Positions 35,234 through 48,027 of a DNA stretch of 64,000 bases are shown here, piece by piece. Source of the stretch: Seriola aureovittata (Eukaryota; Chordata; Actinopteri; Carangiformes; Carangidae); assembly GCF_021018895.1 (NCBI RefSeq), contig NC_079386.1:5152335-5216334 (forward strand). Reading direction: 5' to 3'. The stretch's first letter is position 1; every line of letters starts with the position of its first letter. The translations under genes and the position numbers were made by a program. A model generated the notes under the pieces. That model saw only the letters and a list, made by a program, of their open reading frames with translations. It was not told the DNA's origin and made no database searches.

Positions 35234-37899
35234 CTAATGTGTTTGGTTGTTATTGTGTACATGTGAAAAAAGGACTTGTTTAGCAGTGTCCTGTGCTCAC
35301 CAGTGCCACTGTGTGTAGGTGTACCTGCGTGGGCTATCATTTGTTCTAGTGCTTATTCTCTCTGGTTTACTACACTAACAGAGAACAGAACAAACACAGC
35401 TAAACTCACACAGATGCAGTTGGGAAAAAAAAGGGGGCAGATGGGTTTTGTTGAGGCATCTGCCCAGTTGCCCTGTTAAGGAGAAACTGCCCATTAGCCT
35501 ACATAACCAACAAGATGGCCGCGTTCCTAGGTCATGTCGTGTAATCTCGCGGACGGACCAGATGCTGAATGGTCCAGATCACTGCTGGAGCGGAGATACT
35601 TCACTCCCGAGCCTGTACTAAATGTGCAGACTGCTGACAGGCCTTTTTCTTTTCTGCTCGATTTTTTTTTTAAATTTTATTTTCTCGTGTAATCAGTTCA
35701 TAGAGCTTCACTGTCACGCCAGATGAATAACTGCACATATTGTATCACATCATCTCAGTAGGTGATGTAACTCTTAATTAGCCCACTGAGCAAGAGACTT
35801 AACTGCTTGAACACAGTCGATATGTTTAAAAGGAGCGGTGCGTGATTAGTTAATGTGAAACTGAATACAATTAATGTCCACAACAAACATGAAATCAATA
35901 GATATTGATTCTATAACTATAATAAATTTGCAACATAACGAGTCCTTTAGTCTTGTAGTAAGTCTAATTTTATTTCTTGTCTTTACTCTCCGTCTCTTTA
36001 TACTGACAAACGCTGATGATGATGATTAAACTGAGTCTAAATATAGGCTTAAATGCATGAAATGAATAATTATTTTGAGCCATAAATTGTCTTTGTAGGT
36101 GATATTAACTATGACATGATTCCCTGACAAGTCCGCTTTATTTCAGTTTGTGTTTTTGTAGCTGAAATGCCAGGACCTGTGAAATTTCCTAGCATGTTGG
36201 TGATGGTTTGTTTGTGTCAGGTATTAAATTTTATTAGGTTGGAAGGGTCTAATTTTTGCCTGGAGGAGGAGGATTTTTGGAAGAGCAAGGGAGGATGATT
36301 TAATTTATTTTCCCTGTATTTGTATTTCAATTCAGCCTTTCCTTGTGAAGTTAAATTATACATAGAAATATATGCATATTGGCGGCACATATTGAGAAAA
36401 TTAATGTTCTATTAAGATTAAATCAACATCGATTTCAATTTTTTATGTTGTGCTCAATACTGTTTTTACATTGGGGAGGATGCTCACTTTTTAAAAAAGT
36501 GAAGGTTCAGTTACCTCAGTAGTTTGCATACAGTCCCCAACCTTGTTCTTAGAACTTTGAAAGCAACTTGTAATAACTATATTTTATTTGGGAAGACATA
36601 AAGAATGAAAAAAAGTTGGGGGAACAGTTTTACCTTAAAGTATTTGCTGAATTAGAAGTCAGTGCACAGATCCACACACAAACACTCACAGTAATTTTCT
36701 AAAGGTTAGATCCTCCCCTTTCTTTTTCAGTTTAATTTAATGACATTTTGTTTGTGAATCCACCTTTTTTTAAGACTTGATGGTGAAGATGTCACAAGCT
36801 ACACCCCCTCCAATACGTCTGTGTATGTAGACTGGGCTTGAATCAGACAGGTTGGCACCCTCCTGTGTTGAATAAGCACAGAAATAGAAAGAGACAATGA
36901 CAGTGACAATTTCCTATCTATTTTCTCCATCAATCCTTCCAGAAGCAACATGCCTGCTGTTCGTGGCTGATGCATTGTTAGTGTACGTTGTGCGGTGGAG
37001 ATCCATTTGTCTCAATCACCAGATTCCTCTATTATCATTCCAGCTCAGTTACTTTTGGGAATGTTACCAAGCATAACAAATGAATAATACACCATATTCA
37101 TTACACAAATAAAATGTGAGATGTGCGTGTGCCAAAAGCTTCTATTTACAAATGGCCCTTTGGCTGTGTTTAAAGAGACCAATGGTGCATTTAGCTGAAG
37201 AATAATCACAAGCATCAATACTGGCATTGAGACTAATGGCCAGTGGATGTCAACGAACAAATCTTGCAGTGCACTAATTGGGCAGCTATGTTATTGAAAA
37301 CTACCTACTACTCGAGTTAAGAGGTGAAGTTGAATGAGATGTAGAGGACAACACAAAACAGTACGCTAACAACAGATAGGTGCAGAATTTCACTGTTCGC
37401 GCCTCAAGTTCCCCAAACTGGATTTAAATCTTCTAATAACAGCAGCACTGGTCTTCTGCAACCCACCTGCAGAATGTAAAACACTCTGAGGTCCTCAATT
37501 TCTTTCCATCAGTCAGTCTCCACTATCTCCCCTTCCCCAGTCAATAGTCCCAAACTGGATTGACGGCTGTTTATTGCATTCTTCTTTATGGCCCAAGGCG
37601 TGAGTGAGTGAGTTTGCTGCTCTGCAGGGAGAGAGAAAACAGTACAAGATTACACGCTAGTGTTCCACTCCTGGGCCTGGCTCTGTCACAGCTTGCCTCA
37701 ATCTAATAAACACATGTCTTTATTGATCTAGTCCACACTCCTGCATGTTTTTTTTTATTTTTTATTCGCACTTCCCTCTTCTCCCGTTGTCTGTAAACTC
37801 AGCATTCCCTTGGTACTGTGTTTGATCTCGATGCTATGAAAACAACAGCCTGTTTTTTCATTTCATTTGTGTGTGTGATATGACTGTTAAATATCCAAT
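35234..37899. other. Anonymous AT-rich sequence
   Basis: No exon, RNA gene or repeat family is recognised. T-rich runs occur near 35665-35690 and 37748-37763. Confidence 0.5.
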
Positions 37900-37989
37900 C
37901 CAATATTGCAGAAAGTGAGATAAAATATGGTCATGGTGCTATATAAATCAATCTATGGAGAAATGCATGCAGCCCCTATTTGGAAACTG

Positions 37990-38573
37990 TGCGTTAAAAC
38001 AAGCCAACAGGATATCCGTAGCTTTGTGATGTCACAACTATACTCTCGCTGCCCTCATCTATGCCCCCAGCACGGATCACTTGGTGCCATAGTTTTTTTG
38101 TTGTTGTTTTAACGATCATTCTGGTGCTGAGCCAGCACGCTATAAGACAGGAAGCCAGAATGTCATTGCACAGCCTTCCCAAGGATTGTAATATTAGAGA
38201 CCAGCAGCTAAAGTTTTTTTTTTTTCTGAAATAACCAAGTATTTTAGTTTGAATTGAATCATCTGTTCATACTTACCATTTCCATTTGCATTTACCTGTG
38301 AGTTTTACCAAGTTAAATTAGTAGGCTACAATGTAGTCTGGCTGTGCGTCACTCAGAAAACAGTCAGCCTGAAACAAGAGAGGCTCAGGGACAAACACAA
38401 AATGTCCGGTTATTGCCAGAGCTCCAGAGAGAAGCCTGAGAGAGGAAATGTAAAACTGTATTGAGATGATTTTTGGTACTTAAAACCACAAATATATCTT
38501 CTTAACGATATCAAAACATCAAATAAAACACAGAAAAAGTTTAAAATATGGGACCTTTAAGGAACATGTTGGA
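37990..38573 (+). mobile_element. Dispersed repeat ending TATGGGACCTTTAA
   Basis: Begins around GCTTTGTGATGTCACAACTA and later carries GAAACAAGAGAGGCTCAGGG, GAGATGATTTTTGGTACTTA, and the end AAAATATGGGACCTTTAA at about 38545-38562. A second element in this window (41755-41992) shares a TGTGACATCACAA-type motif and the same TATGGGACCTTTAA end. This fits a family of non-autonomous elements with a fixed 3' terminus. The superfamily is not clear, and the left boundary is approximate. Confidence 0.45.
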
Positions 38574-39678
38574 ATATCTGTGTGTAGGTAGCATTTGTGT
38601 GTAAGTATCACGATTAAAGCCAATTATGCTCGGTTTAAGTGCTCACACACTCGTTTTTTAGTGATACAGGAACGTGTTGAGCTTTGTTTTATTCGACTTC
38701 GTGCTAAATTATTATTATTTTAACACAAAAAGCCTGTAAGTTGAGCAGAGTTATTAATGCTGTATCTGTTTGAGTAGCTACTAGCTCAGTAATGACAGGC
38801 AGAGGGGCAGCAGGAGCAGTAATTTTGAGCGATGACATTATTTTGTTTAATTTATGATTTTAAATAATTTACTTATGTCTGTTTAATTCATGATTCCTAC
38901 AGTAGTGGGTAATACCTACAATAACTCACTGGAGTTGTGCTGTGAAAATAGGCTTTATAAATAAAACTTCATTCTAGGAAAAACATGCATTTTATATTTA
39001 ATAAGCCTTTAATGGATAATATATGTTTGATCATTATTGTGTGACTGTTTAAAGGCTCAAGAGCTCACCGTGTATTTGTCAAAATGGTTGCCATGGCTAC
39101 AACAAAGTTTTGTCCTTCTAAGGTGGAAAATTGGGGTTGAGATGTGTGTATTCTTGGACACGTGTGCGGTGTCCCCTTGACCAGGTGCAGCTGAAGCGAG
39201 TGTGCGGTCAGTGGTTTGGCATGTCTGGCTCCGTGTGTCCACTGAACCACAACGACAGGGAAATAGAGAAGGAAGAGAGGAACGGAGAGGGAGACGGGGA
39301 AATGGAGAGAGGTGGAGGTGCAAGTCACGGGGGTTGACAGAGGGATAGAGAATGATGAAAGCGGTCATGGAGAGCTTTAAGGGCGCAATACACTACAAGG
39401 TGGACTGGGAAGTGGGAAGGAGGACACAAACCACAGAGGAATTAAAGGGGATGAGACACTGAGAAGAGACGGATAGAGTTAGAGTAACATCTGACAAACT
39501 TGTAACTCCAATCTTGCGAGGTTTTCATTTTTCTCTCCCATTTTGCAGTAGATGCACACACAGAAAAACACACACATACTTAACACACCGGGGTAAATAA
39601 AATGATGTGATTTAATTTTTGGATAAACCCACAATTGATATGGAAATCTCAATTAAGATAAGGGCAAACTTACACAAA

Positions 39679-39679
<1 letters not shown>
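38574..39679. other. Anonymous non-coding sequence
   Basis: AT-rich to about 39050, then a GA-rich patch near 39255-39330. No gene is supported. Confidence 0.5.

Positions 39680-39750
<71 letters not shown>
39680..39750. repeat. (CT)n(CA)n compound microsatellite
   Basis: About six CT units run directly into about 30 CA units. Confidence 0.95.
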
Positions 39751-39752
<2 letters not shown>

Positions 39753-39872
39753 CCCTTGCATTAACCCAGCCATATCTGTCCCACATGACTACACACACGC
39801 TTAATAATCCATCCTCTTCACACTCTTTGCCCTCCTCCAATTAGCAGCCTCTCTCTTTATGTATATCTGTTT

Positions 39873-39880
39873 GCGTGTGT

Positions 39881-39924
<44 letters not shown>
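39873..39924. repeat. (GT)n microsatellite
   Basis: GT run with one CT and one C interruption, in complementary orientation to the CA tract 120 bases upstream. Confidence 0.95.
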
Positions 39925-39930
<6 letters not shown>

Positions 39931-40139
39931 AACTGCACACTGAGTCAGCGGGCCTCGTCATCCAGGCAGATAGCATGGGGGTGGGGTTGTTAGACGGCAG
40001 CATCCCACATCAACACGTGTTGTACACACACACGCAAAACTGTCACATTGAACACTGAAAATACATGTCCATTTTAGCAAGTGCACATGAAAGGATGGAT
40101 GTTTTTTTTTTTGCAAAAAGACACATGAAAACATGCTGC

Positions 40140-40480
40140 AAGATACATGTGCTGCAGCTCTACGCGTTATCTCCGAGGGGCTGGTCACAGGTGGTTACAG
40201 TAAATTCAGCCCCTTTGGCTCCTAAGAGGTCCAGTGGTGACATTTGCTCAATTAGCGTCTCCATATCAGGTTGTTTTAGATCGGTGCTAAGTGGCTTGAG
40301 ATAAGAGGCACGGTGCTGTTGCCAAAGCCTGCGCCTCCTGCAGATGAGCCATATTCTCCTGAGCCGTGACCGCAGCAGTCATTTTAAACATCCCCCCGTC
40401 ACTGCAGCCATTACACACCTCGTTGGATTAAAAGTAAGCAGGGAATCATGCAGCGGCCAATGGTGTGATAAAAGACGGGG
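40140..40480. promoter_or_regulatory. Candidate regulatory block
   Basis: Repeat-free block with even composition and several CpGs. Motifs include TCACAGGTGG (E-box CAGGTG), GCTCAATTAGCGTC, CGTTGGATTAAAAG and GGCCAATGG. Flanks are AC-rich on the left and AT-rich on the right. Inferred only. Confidence 0.25.
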
Positions 40481-40950
40481 GGAAAGGATGTGTATGAGCA
40501 TGTGCGTGTATGTCACCCCGTGTCTGTGAGGTGCTGAGTGCATCAAAATGTTTTATGGGTAGTTAATCCACATACTGTGTGTTGGCTCATTGAGAACATG
40601 AAATGAAAGTCACTAAATCCTGAAATGGTTTTCAAAATGTTTTTCTTGAAAAGAAATTTAATGATCTCCCAATGGGAACAGAAAATAAAAGCTCAGATAT
40701 TTCTTTTGCAAAATTCCTAAATTAAACTCACAGAATTTAAAAGGGTGAACAATATGGACAAAATCAATATTGCAATCTATTGCTCTTTCACAGCCTTATT
40801 TATATTAGCATAATAACTATATATAATTCATATTTATATAAGTATAGTATCAGTGCAGTGACAACCATACATAAATACATTTGGAGATTTTTCTGATAAG
40901 GTAAAGGATTTTTCTTGTTCTTCTATGGGTTGAGAAAAATGATTCTACTT
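40481..40950. other. Anonymous AT-rich sequence
   Basis: Contains a GGGTGAACAATATGGAC phrase near 40743 resembling common fish repeats, but it cannot be classified further. Confidence 0.4.
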
Positions 40951-40952
40951 CT

Positions 40953-41757
40953 TAAAGCTGCACTAAGAGATTTGTGGCAACTAGGGGGGCAGCAGAAACA
41001 GGTTAGTTAGTGCACAGATACTGATAACATTGGCATTCATGTTATGGCTACCTGACAGATGTAAGTGCGATATTATCTACCACCTGCTGGAAGTCTTTTG
41101 GGTCTTCGGTGCTGAATTGTCCACTATGTTCAACAGCTTGTTGCTATCTTTGTCTCTCTGCTGTTTAGTGCTGAGCAGGTAGTGTCTCAGAGCCTTTCTT
41201 CTGATTGGCTGACTGATTTCTGAGTGACACAATCACAGAGAAAGGATTGTAGCCTACTGCTGTAGCTTGGTAAAACTCAGCAGTAAATGCTAATGGAAAC
41301 TATCAGTGAGCGCTGGACAGAGCCATACTGATGGTCACATTCAGACTGAAATGCCCCAGCTGGATTTGGCTCAAAGCTATACACTGGAGCCTGGAGGCAA
41401 ACCTTGGATCACCAGGCGGTGGCTGGGTTATCGACCGCAGTGTTGCAGTGTCCAAGTCCAATGCAGGAATGGTGGAGCCGCTGCCTCCAGCTCTGTGCGT
41501 GGCTGAGACCAGCAGGGACATCAGGGAGGTGGGTGATCGAGCATGGAACACTGCGTATATGAAATATGCTTTGCCAGGGCATCAGCTTTGGAGACAAAAC
41601 ATTAAGTAGCTTTTATCATAGCTCTTACTCAACGTGGCAAATATCATCCAAGTGTAACTCATAAAACAACATGAATGAGTCCGTAATAGAGATTGAATAA
41701 AAATAAACGGATTTAAGGTAAACACTCACAGAAACCAAATCCTACAAGGTTGAATTG
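40953..41757 (+). mobile_element. Long dispersed repeat (about 0.8 kb), class unknown
   Basis: Starts TTAAAGCTGCACTAAGAGAT, continues with GGGGGCAGCAGAAACAGG, CTACCACCTGCTGGAAGTC, TGATTGGCTGACTGA and CTTGGTAAAACTCAGCAGTA, and ends ACAGAAACCAAATCCTACAA near 41735-41750. From memory this is a high-copy sequence in percomorph fish. No obvious terminal inverted repeats or intact coding region are seen; the overlapping frames at 41303-41609 lie inside it and are therefore not genes. Confidence 0.45.
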
Positions 41758-41992
41758 TGGGTCAAGGTGGGACGTGCTGAGGGCGGGGATATCCTTGTGA
41801 CATCACAAAGTTACAGAAGCCCTGACATCTCGTTTTAAGGCTCAGTTTCTGAATACAGGCTGTGTGCATTTCTGTGTGGGCTGAGCACTTTGATATTTTC
41901 ACAGTATTAATATAGAACCTAGACCTGCTTTCTAATTTCTAATCAATCTAATCAAAATACATGGATCTTATACAATATGGGACCTTTAATGT
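41758..41992 (+). mobile_element. Second dispersed repeat ending TATGGGACCTTTAA
   Basis: Contains CTTGTGACATCACAAAGTTA, AAGGCTCAGTTTCTGAATAC and CTAGACCTGCTTTCTAATT-like text, then the terminal TATGGGACCTTTAA near 41977-41990. It abuts the preceding repeat almost without spacer, so one may have inserted into or beside the other. Confidence 0.45.
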
Positions 41993-42496
41993 ATTTTAGA
42001 TGTCATGTGGTGACACATTTCAGGAAAGCAATTTATCATCGATTTAGACATGTCAGCCATGAGAGTTGAAGAGGGGAGATAAATTATGACGATATGGTTT
42101 TTAATATTAAACTAAATGTATTTATTTAGCTATTTAAAAAAGAGATTGTTAGCAAGAGAAGCTATCGCAGTAAACATTTGCCATTTCACACTTCATATCT
42201 TTTTCCTGGAGACTTTCTAGTAAAGGCGGAAATACCACATGAATAATGAAGAAGAGCATGTAATCTGTGCATTTGTGCATGTGACAGAGAGATAGAGAGG
42301 GAGGGAGAGAGAGAGAGACTTGCAGCATTAGAACAGGTAGCAGCTTAGTTGTTGATGCTGATGTGGTCTCAGTATGCATTTTGAAGAGGTTATATAACAC
42401 ATCATGCCGTGTAGCTGGCGAGCGGTGTTGCTGCTATTTATAGAAGCGCTTTGATGGAACAAATTCTGTGACACACAGACACAAAAACATCAACCT

Positions 42497-42498
<2 letters not shown>
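41993..42498. other. Anonymous non-coding sequence
   Basis: Holds a short GAGAGAG run near 42287-42320. Nothing else is recognised. Confidence 0.5.

Positions 42499-42558
<60 letters not shown>
42499..42558. repeat. (GT)30 microsatellite
   Basis: Sixty uninterrupted bases of GT. Confidence 0.97.
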
Positions 42559-42560
<2 letters not shown>

Positions 42561-42628
42561 ATATTCATTTGTGAGCTGCACAAGCATGGAAATACCTTTC
42601 ACTTGATATTTCTTTCTGTGTATCTCAT

Positions 42629-42648
42629 ACACACACACACACACACAC
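42629..42648. repeat. Short (AC)10 microsatellite
   Basis: Complementary to the GT tract 70 bases upstream. Confidence 0.9.
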
Positions 42649-42874
42649 GTCCACACAAACAATAATAAGATTATATTCAATAAACTGTAATTGCTAACTA
42701 TCAGAGGGATGAAGAGGCTGTATTAGATTCTGAGGCTGCTGCAAGTAAACAGATAATTATTGATGTGTCCTGATCAGTCACCCCTTCCACGGTGCCCCCG
42801 CTCCACTCTCTCTCTCTGTCTGCGTCTTCCCGTCTCTCTTTTTAGCACACCTCAGCGTGAGTGCACACTGCTAC

Positions 42875-42875
42875 A

Positions 42876-42919
<44 letters not shown>
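42875..42919. repeat. (AC)n microsatellite
   Basis: About 22 AC units. Confidence 0.95.
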
Positions 42920-42923
<4 letters not shown>

Positions 42924-44202
42924 GACAGAAATGACACAGTCTCACAGGCTGGTGCAGCATTTCCGTTTGTTCATTTAAATACCAAGGAGTCCAGACAAAA
43001 AACCATTACGGGGCGCAATGTGGCGTGACGGCTTTTTGATCAGCTGGAAGAGAGAAATAAGGGCAGAAATGTTCGGGGCATTACCGCTCATTTTCTCGGG
43101 GTGCTCTGATAACATTTAATCAGTTGATTGCTTTGTTTAGAGCGGTGCATGCTGCTGCAGCGAGGAAATGTAAAGCCAAGCGGCAGGATTTTTATTGTTA
43201 GTATCTTAGGAATGCATCATTTCGACTGTACATACATGCACACAGCTGTGTTCTGCATGACTACGGTCATATGCATTAATTATTTTCATTACGAATTTAT
43301 GGGCAACTAGGAGCTGCAACACTGAGATTAGTCAGATTTAAAGAGTCTGCCAGTGTCAGATTTTTGTGCTGCAAGCAGCCTCACTGAGTGAGTGAAGACA
43401 AGAAATGTTGGTGCTCCCCCAACTCTTTGTGTAGCACTGCCATGAGGCTGACATTTTTGGTTTTGAGTGAAATACCTCCAGGATGGGGTTTGCTATGAAA
43501 TTTGGCACCCACAGCTCTCCGCTGCAAAAAAAAAAAAAAAAAAAAGACTGCAGCAGAGAAGCAGTGATCCAGGCTGCTGTGACTGTGTCTTCCTCTCTCA
43601 GGTCACGTGAGCCACATGCTTTCTTAATTTCTCTGCGTGCCCAGCATATGCGACATTAGCTCCCCGCTGTTTAAGATCCATATATTTGTGTAGGTGTGCT
43701 TTGTGCTTATTGGTGCGGTGATGGTGTGAGCACAGAAACAGCTACAGCATCCATGCTCTGTATGCCACAAAATAAACCCAGCCACATAGAAAACAATCAA
43801 AAAACTCTATATTGAGAATATCTTTTATGAGAGTCTATGACTGTTTAGTCTCCCTGCCTGCCGGAAGCTGCCACGAACTCCCGATACCACACAAAAACAA
43901 GCCTCAAATAGTTAAATCTTGATAAGGTAGTATCTGAACAGCTGGCTTTTCTAGATAATGTGAACAGGCACCTTTGGGAAAAGGACTAACATCAGGAATG
44001 TAAACACTTCCACTAGATTTATCAGATTTCACTTGTATGTTTATATGTAGAATTATTATGAAAGTTATAATGAAAGGAAAATTAATCACCAGATGTATTC
44101 ACAGTTTAAGAGTCTTTTCCAGTATTAATGTGACACATTTAACTAAGCTGTAAACTTACAATTATTTACTATCAGATTCCTGCCACCCTTGTTTTGATCT
44201 GA
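42920..44202. other. Anonymous sequence; possible regulatory block at its start
   Basis: The part at about 43000-43175 is repeat-free with CpGs and ACATTTAATCAGTTGATTG-type motifs and could be regulatory. An A20 tract lies at 43526-43545. The rest is AT-rich with nothing recognised. Confidence 0.45.
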
Positions 44203-44216
44203 ATGATTAAAAATGA

Positions 44217-44217
44217 G

Positions 44218-44251
<34 letters not shown>

Positions 44252-44275
44252 AAGATAGGAGGAGGGAGAGGAAGG
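44217..44275. repeat. (GA)n purine microsatellite
   Basis: A GA run to about 44241 followed by GATAGAGATAAAGATAGGAG-type purine sequence. Confidence 0.9.
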
Positions 44276-44600
44276 AGCAGTCATTGACAGCTGCCCAAAC
44301 CGAGCTGCCTTTCAAGATATCAGAGCAACTGCAGCACCTCAGAAACCAGACAGATAAGACTCCAGCCAAGATATCAAACAGCATCAGCAATAAGCAACCG
44401 CCACAAACAAACACTTCTGCAGCCCAGCCACGGGCTCCTCACCGACCTCCACCAAACAGCCCCCGGGCCACCTCGGGAGGTGAGGAGGTCGGGAGGAACA
44501 GCCAAACAAATTGGAAATGTCAAACGGTACCCCAGTTCACCTCGCCACGCTGCCTCATCAGAAAACCTAATAAAGAAGCTGAAGGTGTCAGACAGTGAGC
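44276..44600 (+). other. Coding-like GC-richer segment (unproven)
   Basis: This block is richer in GC and CAG words than its AT-rich surroundings. One plus frame reads SEQLQHLRNQTDKTPAKI and then a Pro-rich stretch APHRPPPNSPRATSGG. After about 44480 a different frame gives the more protein-like KRYPSSPRHAASSENLIKKL, followed by a possible donor, ACA|GTGAGC, near 44594. The switch between frames would require a frameshift or a splice. The upstream flank is purine-rich, so no normal acceptor is visible. It could be a decayed exon or transposon fragment, or chance. Confidence 0.18.
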
Positions 44601-47449
44601 AGAGGGTTTGCTTTAATATGTTGGACGTGCAGTTTGAGCAGGAAGTGGTTCAGGTGCGATGGGGGCACGGAGAGGGGAGACATTTAAATGAAGGTGTTGC
44701 TCATCATTGCATCATCATTTTACTGCCTTTAAACGACAATACCAGAGGGCAGTTAGAAGTGATAACCTGGAGGCGATGTGTAAAAGGCAGTTTTTGCCAT
44801 GAGACAGCTAAAACACAAAACTATCATAGAAAAGTGATACATTTTAAAGTCTTTGTGATTGATGTGCATCCATAATGTACGAGACCATTCAAAATTAAAA
44901 CTTCCTGTTCAGCCAGGTTGCTCAAAGACTAATCAGATTTCCGTCTTTTGCTCTCACACATTCATGTCTGATCTTCCATACCAAACATGTTTTTTTTTTG
45001 GAATATTTAAAAGCTCCATTCTGTCATGCCATTAAGATCCTCAGAGCAGCCCCAGTGACACTGATTTTGACAAATTTTCTAGATTTTTTTATGCAAAAAG
45101 GACGGAGCTGTGATTTCCTGTCCATAGCTTCTCATACAGTGGAATTCTAAAATCCAATTTTTGATGGTTCATGCTTTCCTTAAGACACCCAAATAGGGGG
45201 CTGGAAGCATGTTACCTCCTCAAAACATATCATTTTATGTGTTTTCTGCTCCAAGATCTTAACAAATACATTTTTTGTGGAAATTATTATTAAACAGCGA
45301 CACTATTTTTCACACGCAATGCTTCCTCTGTGATGGTCGTAACATGACTCCACATGTTCAACAAAACATTTGCTAGACATTTGCTAATTCTAACTTTTGA
45401 TAAACAACAGCCACTGTGACTGCAAGTGACAATTATGGTGTAATGCTAAATGATAAAAGCTACTGTAAAAGTAGCACATGGTCCGTGAACACAACACCAT
45501 CTTATTCAACATGAACGAGTAACCACTGAGTGTATTGAATAAAGCAAGAGTGAGTTTTCTTAGCTAACACATCTTTAATGCTATTGAGAAGCAGCATGTA
45601 TTTACAGTTATTAGTGCATTAATAATATTAAAATTTTTCTTAAAATTATATGAATCTAATTTTGCTTTTACAAATATCAGCCAGCTGTTCAATAATTACA
45701 CTTGAAAGTTCCTTCTTTTTTTTCTATTTAGCAGCTGGTAATTTTTTTTATCACCGTCTTCCCTCTGGGATATTAATCCAGCTAAATGGGATGTAATCCA
45801 GTAAATTTTGGTACTCATTTCACTTTGACACGGAAATATGCGGCTCTATGATGGGCTCCATTTTGAATTCCAACATGTTCAACAGTGCGGTATCAACCGT
45901 GTGCTATCGGTTTAAAGCTTGTTTGTGATATAGTGAATACTCTGGGTCTTTTTATGGCCAGCTGAAGACAATGCATCGCTGAGGGCAGTAGATTCATCAT
46001 TCCCTTCATAATGCTGGATATGAATCATGCTTTCTGTGTTGTCCCTCACTGAAGGAATTAGTTAAGAGTTGTGGGGCTGTCCCATTCCTCATCCATTTCC
46101 TCCGTCTCATTTATCTCTGTCTTCCTCAGGTTGTTGTTTGTTTTTTTTTAACATTCTATTGTCATCAGCACAGAGGTACAAAGAAAATCTTATTTTACAA
46201 ACAAGACTAAGATTAAGCACACAAAGAGAAGGAGCAGATGGCTGAACCCATTATGAGAAGAAAACAACAGCAGACATGCCACTTTCATTCCAAAATGAGG
46301 TATCTATAACCAGTTTCCATTGTCAGGGTCATTCTCACAGTTGGGCACATGCTCCAGGCTAAACAGATCTTACCTCAAATTATGCTGCATGCCACATTAG
46401 TGGGATAGAGAAATGTAGTTGTACCTGGAGGGATGGATTTATTTTCCTGGAGTTTTTTTTTTTTTTTTTTTAACTTCAGGGGAGACGGTTGCGTGGCAAC
46501 CAAAAGCATGTAGCGCCTAGTGTTTCACACATGTTCCTCATACCTGATGAACTATTTCTGTTACTAGCAACATATTTGGGACTCTCTTTCATTCGATTCT
46601 AATTACTGGTGTCACAGTTTGATTTGGAATAAATTCTTGGTTCAGAATTTAGTATCTGAGTAATTCTGTTTATAGTATATTGGATGATTATGCAACTCAC
46701 GATTGTCTAGTGCCAAGGCAGGAAGCAGTGCCCCCTCTGTGATGGCTGAGAAGGTCAGGTTGGTGGAGAGGCTTGAAATACATCAAGCTTTCATGTAGCT
46801 TGTTTCAAACTATAATCTAAATTTAACCTCAAGTTTTGCTATTGCTACATAGCCAGCATTAGCATTAACAGCTGTTCACTGCCCAGTCTAGAAGAAACTT
46901 TGTGAGTCTTTTCTTGAAGTTAGCATGCTAACCAGCTCGCTTAACTTTCTGATAACAACTCACTGGAGCCTCCAATCTGCCCTAAAGATGCAGCGCTGCT
47001 CAGAGGGCGTTGTATAACCCCTTGTTTTATAAAGACAACGATGGCCGATGCTCTTGTCAAGCGACACTCACCACCACCTGCTCCCGGCAAGAAACCATGT
47101 TCAGCGGTAGAGAAAAATTACAGCTATAGCTTTAACTATAGCTTATTTGCCATATCCACCGTCTTTTCCTAGGGTGGTTGTAGAAGCATATTTTCTCTGA
47201 AATGTAAAAGGGTACATCAGATGACAAAAAACACAAAAGACAAAGAAAGTAAAATGGGAATCCTCCAAAGTGACATTTTAAAAACGGTTTTGTAGTACAG
47301 AATTTACTTCACATCACTGCCCAAAGGACATTTTGTTCTCATAAAAAGTTTCTTGTACCTCACGTTAGGAGCTCCTCTCATGAGGTTTTATATCAGCTCA
47401 CAACAAGTGAGCAAACTCCTCCATAACTAAACAGAGCTGAGATGGAGTC
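44601..47449. other. Anonymous, mostly AT-rich sequence
   Basis: No exon or recognised repeat. T-rich runs occur at 44990-44999, 46140-46149 and 46453-46471. Words such as GTTAGCATGCTAACC near 46919 recall common fish repeat debris but cannot be classified. Confidence 0.5.
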
Positions 47450-47712
47450 ACCCCTCCAGTCTCTCCCTGCTGCTCTCCCCTGTGAATCTCCTCTCAATCG
47501 CTTCTTGATCAATCTACCTTTTCTGCAGCACTTTTTCTATTTGATCTCTCTCTTCCTTGCTTCCTTTCATCCTGCAAACTCTATCTGTCTCTCTGACATC
47601 TTTCCTCCTCTTCTCCTCCTGTCCTTCATTTGCCCCTGCCCTCCATCCTTCTCTCCCTCCATCAGCCCCCCCCGCTCATTCCCCCACCTCCTTCCCTCTC
47701 CAGCTCCTCCAT
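47450..47712. repeat. Pyrimidine-rich low-complexity tract
   Basis: C/T-dominated, with CTCTCC, CTTCC and a C7 run. The Ser/Pro/Leu frames over it reflect this bias. Confidence 0.8.
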
Positions 47713-47770
47713 CTTAGCTCATCATTACGGAAGCAGGTCTTTTTACATGCCGGTGATGTCACAGGTGGAG

Positions 47771-47783
47771 TGTGTGTGTGTTA

Positions 47784-47866
<83 letters not shown>

Positions 47867-47873
47867 CGTGTGT
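47771..47873. repeat. (TG)n microsatellite
   Basis: About 100 bases of TG with a TTAGTC interruption near 47781-47786 and TATA near 47847. Confidence 0.95.
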
Positions 47874-48027
47874 TCAGAATGGTATCGCTCTCCTTTGGAC
47901 CGTGTGAATGAGATGATCCACCTTCTCGCGGCCCCCCTTGCCGCACACTTCCACTCACATAAAGGAGTCAATTTGTCAGAGATGTCAGGGGTGCTAACGA
48001 ACAGCCAGCTTCTTGCCATATGCCTGT

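Noticed and set aside
41303..41609. Four overlapping frames of 62-92 codons on both strands
   Set aside because: They lie inside what I read as a high-copy dispersed repeat, and openness on both strands reflects composition.
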